Shown here: piece by piece, positions 62,795 through 64,000 of the stretch
How positions within the stretch are numbered: the stretch's first letter is position 1
Layout of the letters: the number at the start of each line of letters is the position of its first letter
NCBI GenBank assembly: GCA_963693285.1
Contig: OY848921.1
Span: 5,841,229-5,905,228, forward strand
DNA length: 64,000 nucleotides
Source: Xestospongia muta
Lineage: Eukaryota > Porifera > Demospongiae > Haplosclerida > Petrosiidae
Direction: 5' to 3'
Made by a program: the position numbers and the translations under genes
Notes under the pieces: generated by a model
The model's input: only the letters and a program-made list of their open reading frames with translations
Told to the model about the DNA's origin: nothing
The model's database searches: none

Positions 62795-63480
62795 AGTTGA
62801 CTCAAATTGAGTTCTGGTGTCAGCATTGTTTTAGAATATATTTAGAAATACTAAATAAGAAATTCCATAAGTGGTGTATTGTTTAATATAGAGCAGTCAA
62901 CAATCCTGATCTGGTCTCAGACTAAGTGTTTAGCAATTCTACTCATAACTTATCATCATACTCCATCTGATATGTACAAGACTTTTAGTCGAGATAGATA
63001 GAGTAAGTATTACTGTACTGTGCAAGTGGTCTTATTAAGAGCAAACTCTCTAAATGTGTCATTGATTTAATGTTTGCCTGAATAAATTTGTCCACGTCTA
63101 CTTTATCATAACGATTGTGAAACTTTAATTGATATCTACTACTAAACATGGTCTTAAGACAAGTTTGAGATTCAAAACAATCCATAATATACACCAGAAA
63201 CAAAAGGACAAATAGCTAATATGTGTAAACAAATGATCAGCTTCCATTGTAGCATTTTATAAATAATAATTAAATTCATGACAAACACTCATTAAACAAT
63301 TTAAAATTTCTACTATATATAATATAGTATGCCTCATTAATAAGTCATTAACTACTTTATGTATACATGTATCACTAGACTGTTTTATTTATTAGATAAA
63401 TTAATATAAAGTGTATATGTTACCAAACATTTGGGATGTACACACAGTCTGTAATGTTATATTAGCAAATGTTATCACAT
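62795..63480 (-). repeat. Segment shared with 26225-26830
   Basis: Second copy of the repeated segment. It contains a related but frameshifted small frame (62985-63270), where ATGCTACAATGGAAGCTG would start a hydrophobic leader. Confidence 0.65.
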
Positions 63481-64000
63481 ATCACTCAAAACATAATCAC
63501 ATCTAAATACACATAATAGCAACAAATTAATACAAAGAGCTAATACATAATTCAATACATTGCATTCCTTCTCATTTAAATTCTTAGAGTCTAGAAGTAC
63601 CTCTTCCTGGAGGTTTTCAATTATGTGTAGGATAACCTAAATTAAACGAAAATGACTTAGAAATATCAGCTCCAGTAGAATTCAAGTTGGTTTCAGAATT
63701 GGAAGGTGAAATAGTAACATCAGTAGTGTTTGACATAATAGAACCTTCAACAGGTGATAGAATTTCAATTGTATCATCATCATTTAGCTTAGAGCTCATA
63801 TCACCAGAGTTTTATACTTGTACAAGGCTAAGTGTCTTCATTGGTCTCTAGCTGATCTTAATGTTTATGAGTCTGATGTATATGGCACTTTGACAAGAAC
63901 CACCATCAATATTTAAAATATGATTCTGGGCAAATTTTTTTCACAATAGTAAAAGGCCGCCAAGTCACACAATTGTGACAATAAATCTTGACAACAACAC
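63481..64000 (-). other. Right edge; small acidic Ser/Thr-rich ORF
   Basis: A 60-codon minus-strand frame at 63617-63799 starts MSSKLNDDDTIEILSPVEGS and is rich in Ser, Thr, Asn and Asp. It could be an exon of a gene to the left or chance. No splice partners identified. Low support. Confidence 0.25.

Overview
The window looks like nuclear DNA of an early-branching animal. The most likely source is a demosponge such as Amphimedon queenslandica; this is an inference from the EMI/EGF/FN3 receptor domains, the strongly AT-rich base composition, many short GT-AG introns and a mix of animal transposons. I see no bacterial operons, CRISPR arrays, rRNA or tRNA genes.

The main content is a tandem array of one receptor family. 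Three copies lie on the minus strand: copy 1 (2599-8237), copy 2 (14768-19973) and copy 3 (28186-33439). Two lie on the plus strand: copy 4 (51437-55947) and the headless copy 5 (56850-59212). Copies 1, 3 and 4 can each be joined by hand across about 19-22 exons into one uninterrupted frame of roughly 1006, 969 and 1016 codons. The predicted protein has a signal peptide, an EMI domain, one to three EGF repeats plus a calcium-binding-type EGF, four FN3 domains, a family-specific juxtamembrane region, one transmembrane helix and a cytoplasmic tail with no kinase. Tail exons carry short tyrosine motifs (YxxM, YEEI, YDTP, NPxY) and proline-rich segments, which suggests signalling through SH2, PTB and SH3 adaptors. 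The layout resembles CED-1/Draper/MEGF10 engulfment receptors with added FN3 domains; a role in recognition or engulfment is inference. Extracellular exons are bounded by phase-1 introns and tail exons by phase-2 introns. EGF exons and tail exons have been duplicated, lost or broken differently in each copy.

Fossil pieces of the same family lie at 13.1 kb, 20.6-21.4 kb, 24.9-26.0 kb and 26.9 kb. A conserved upstream block with an ACGTCA (CRE-like) core lies before copies 1 and 3, and detached at 13.2 kb.

The rest is mostly transposon debris. It includes duplicated hAT transposase pieces (11.5 and 21.5 kb), a Penelope-like GIY-YIG element with hammerhead-like motifs (22759-23588), a hAT-type short element (20.7-21.3 kb), a terminal-inverted-repeat element with a 9-bp target duplication (34451-35144), a pogo/Tigger transposase end with coiled coil and PHD finger (36.2-39.7 kb), Ty3/Gypsy pol fragments (39.8-40.5 kb), a FLYWCH/MULE fragment (43.4-44.0 kb) and a CR1-like LINE with a 2A-like peptide, a PHD finger and reverse transcriptase (44.05-46.64 kb). 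A repeat of about 1 kb occurs three times (38.3, 41.7 and 49.6 kb). The right end (59.3-64 kb) holds degenerate tandem repeats and no gene I can name.
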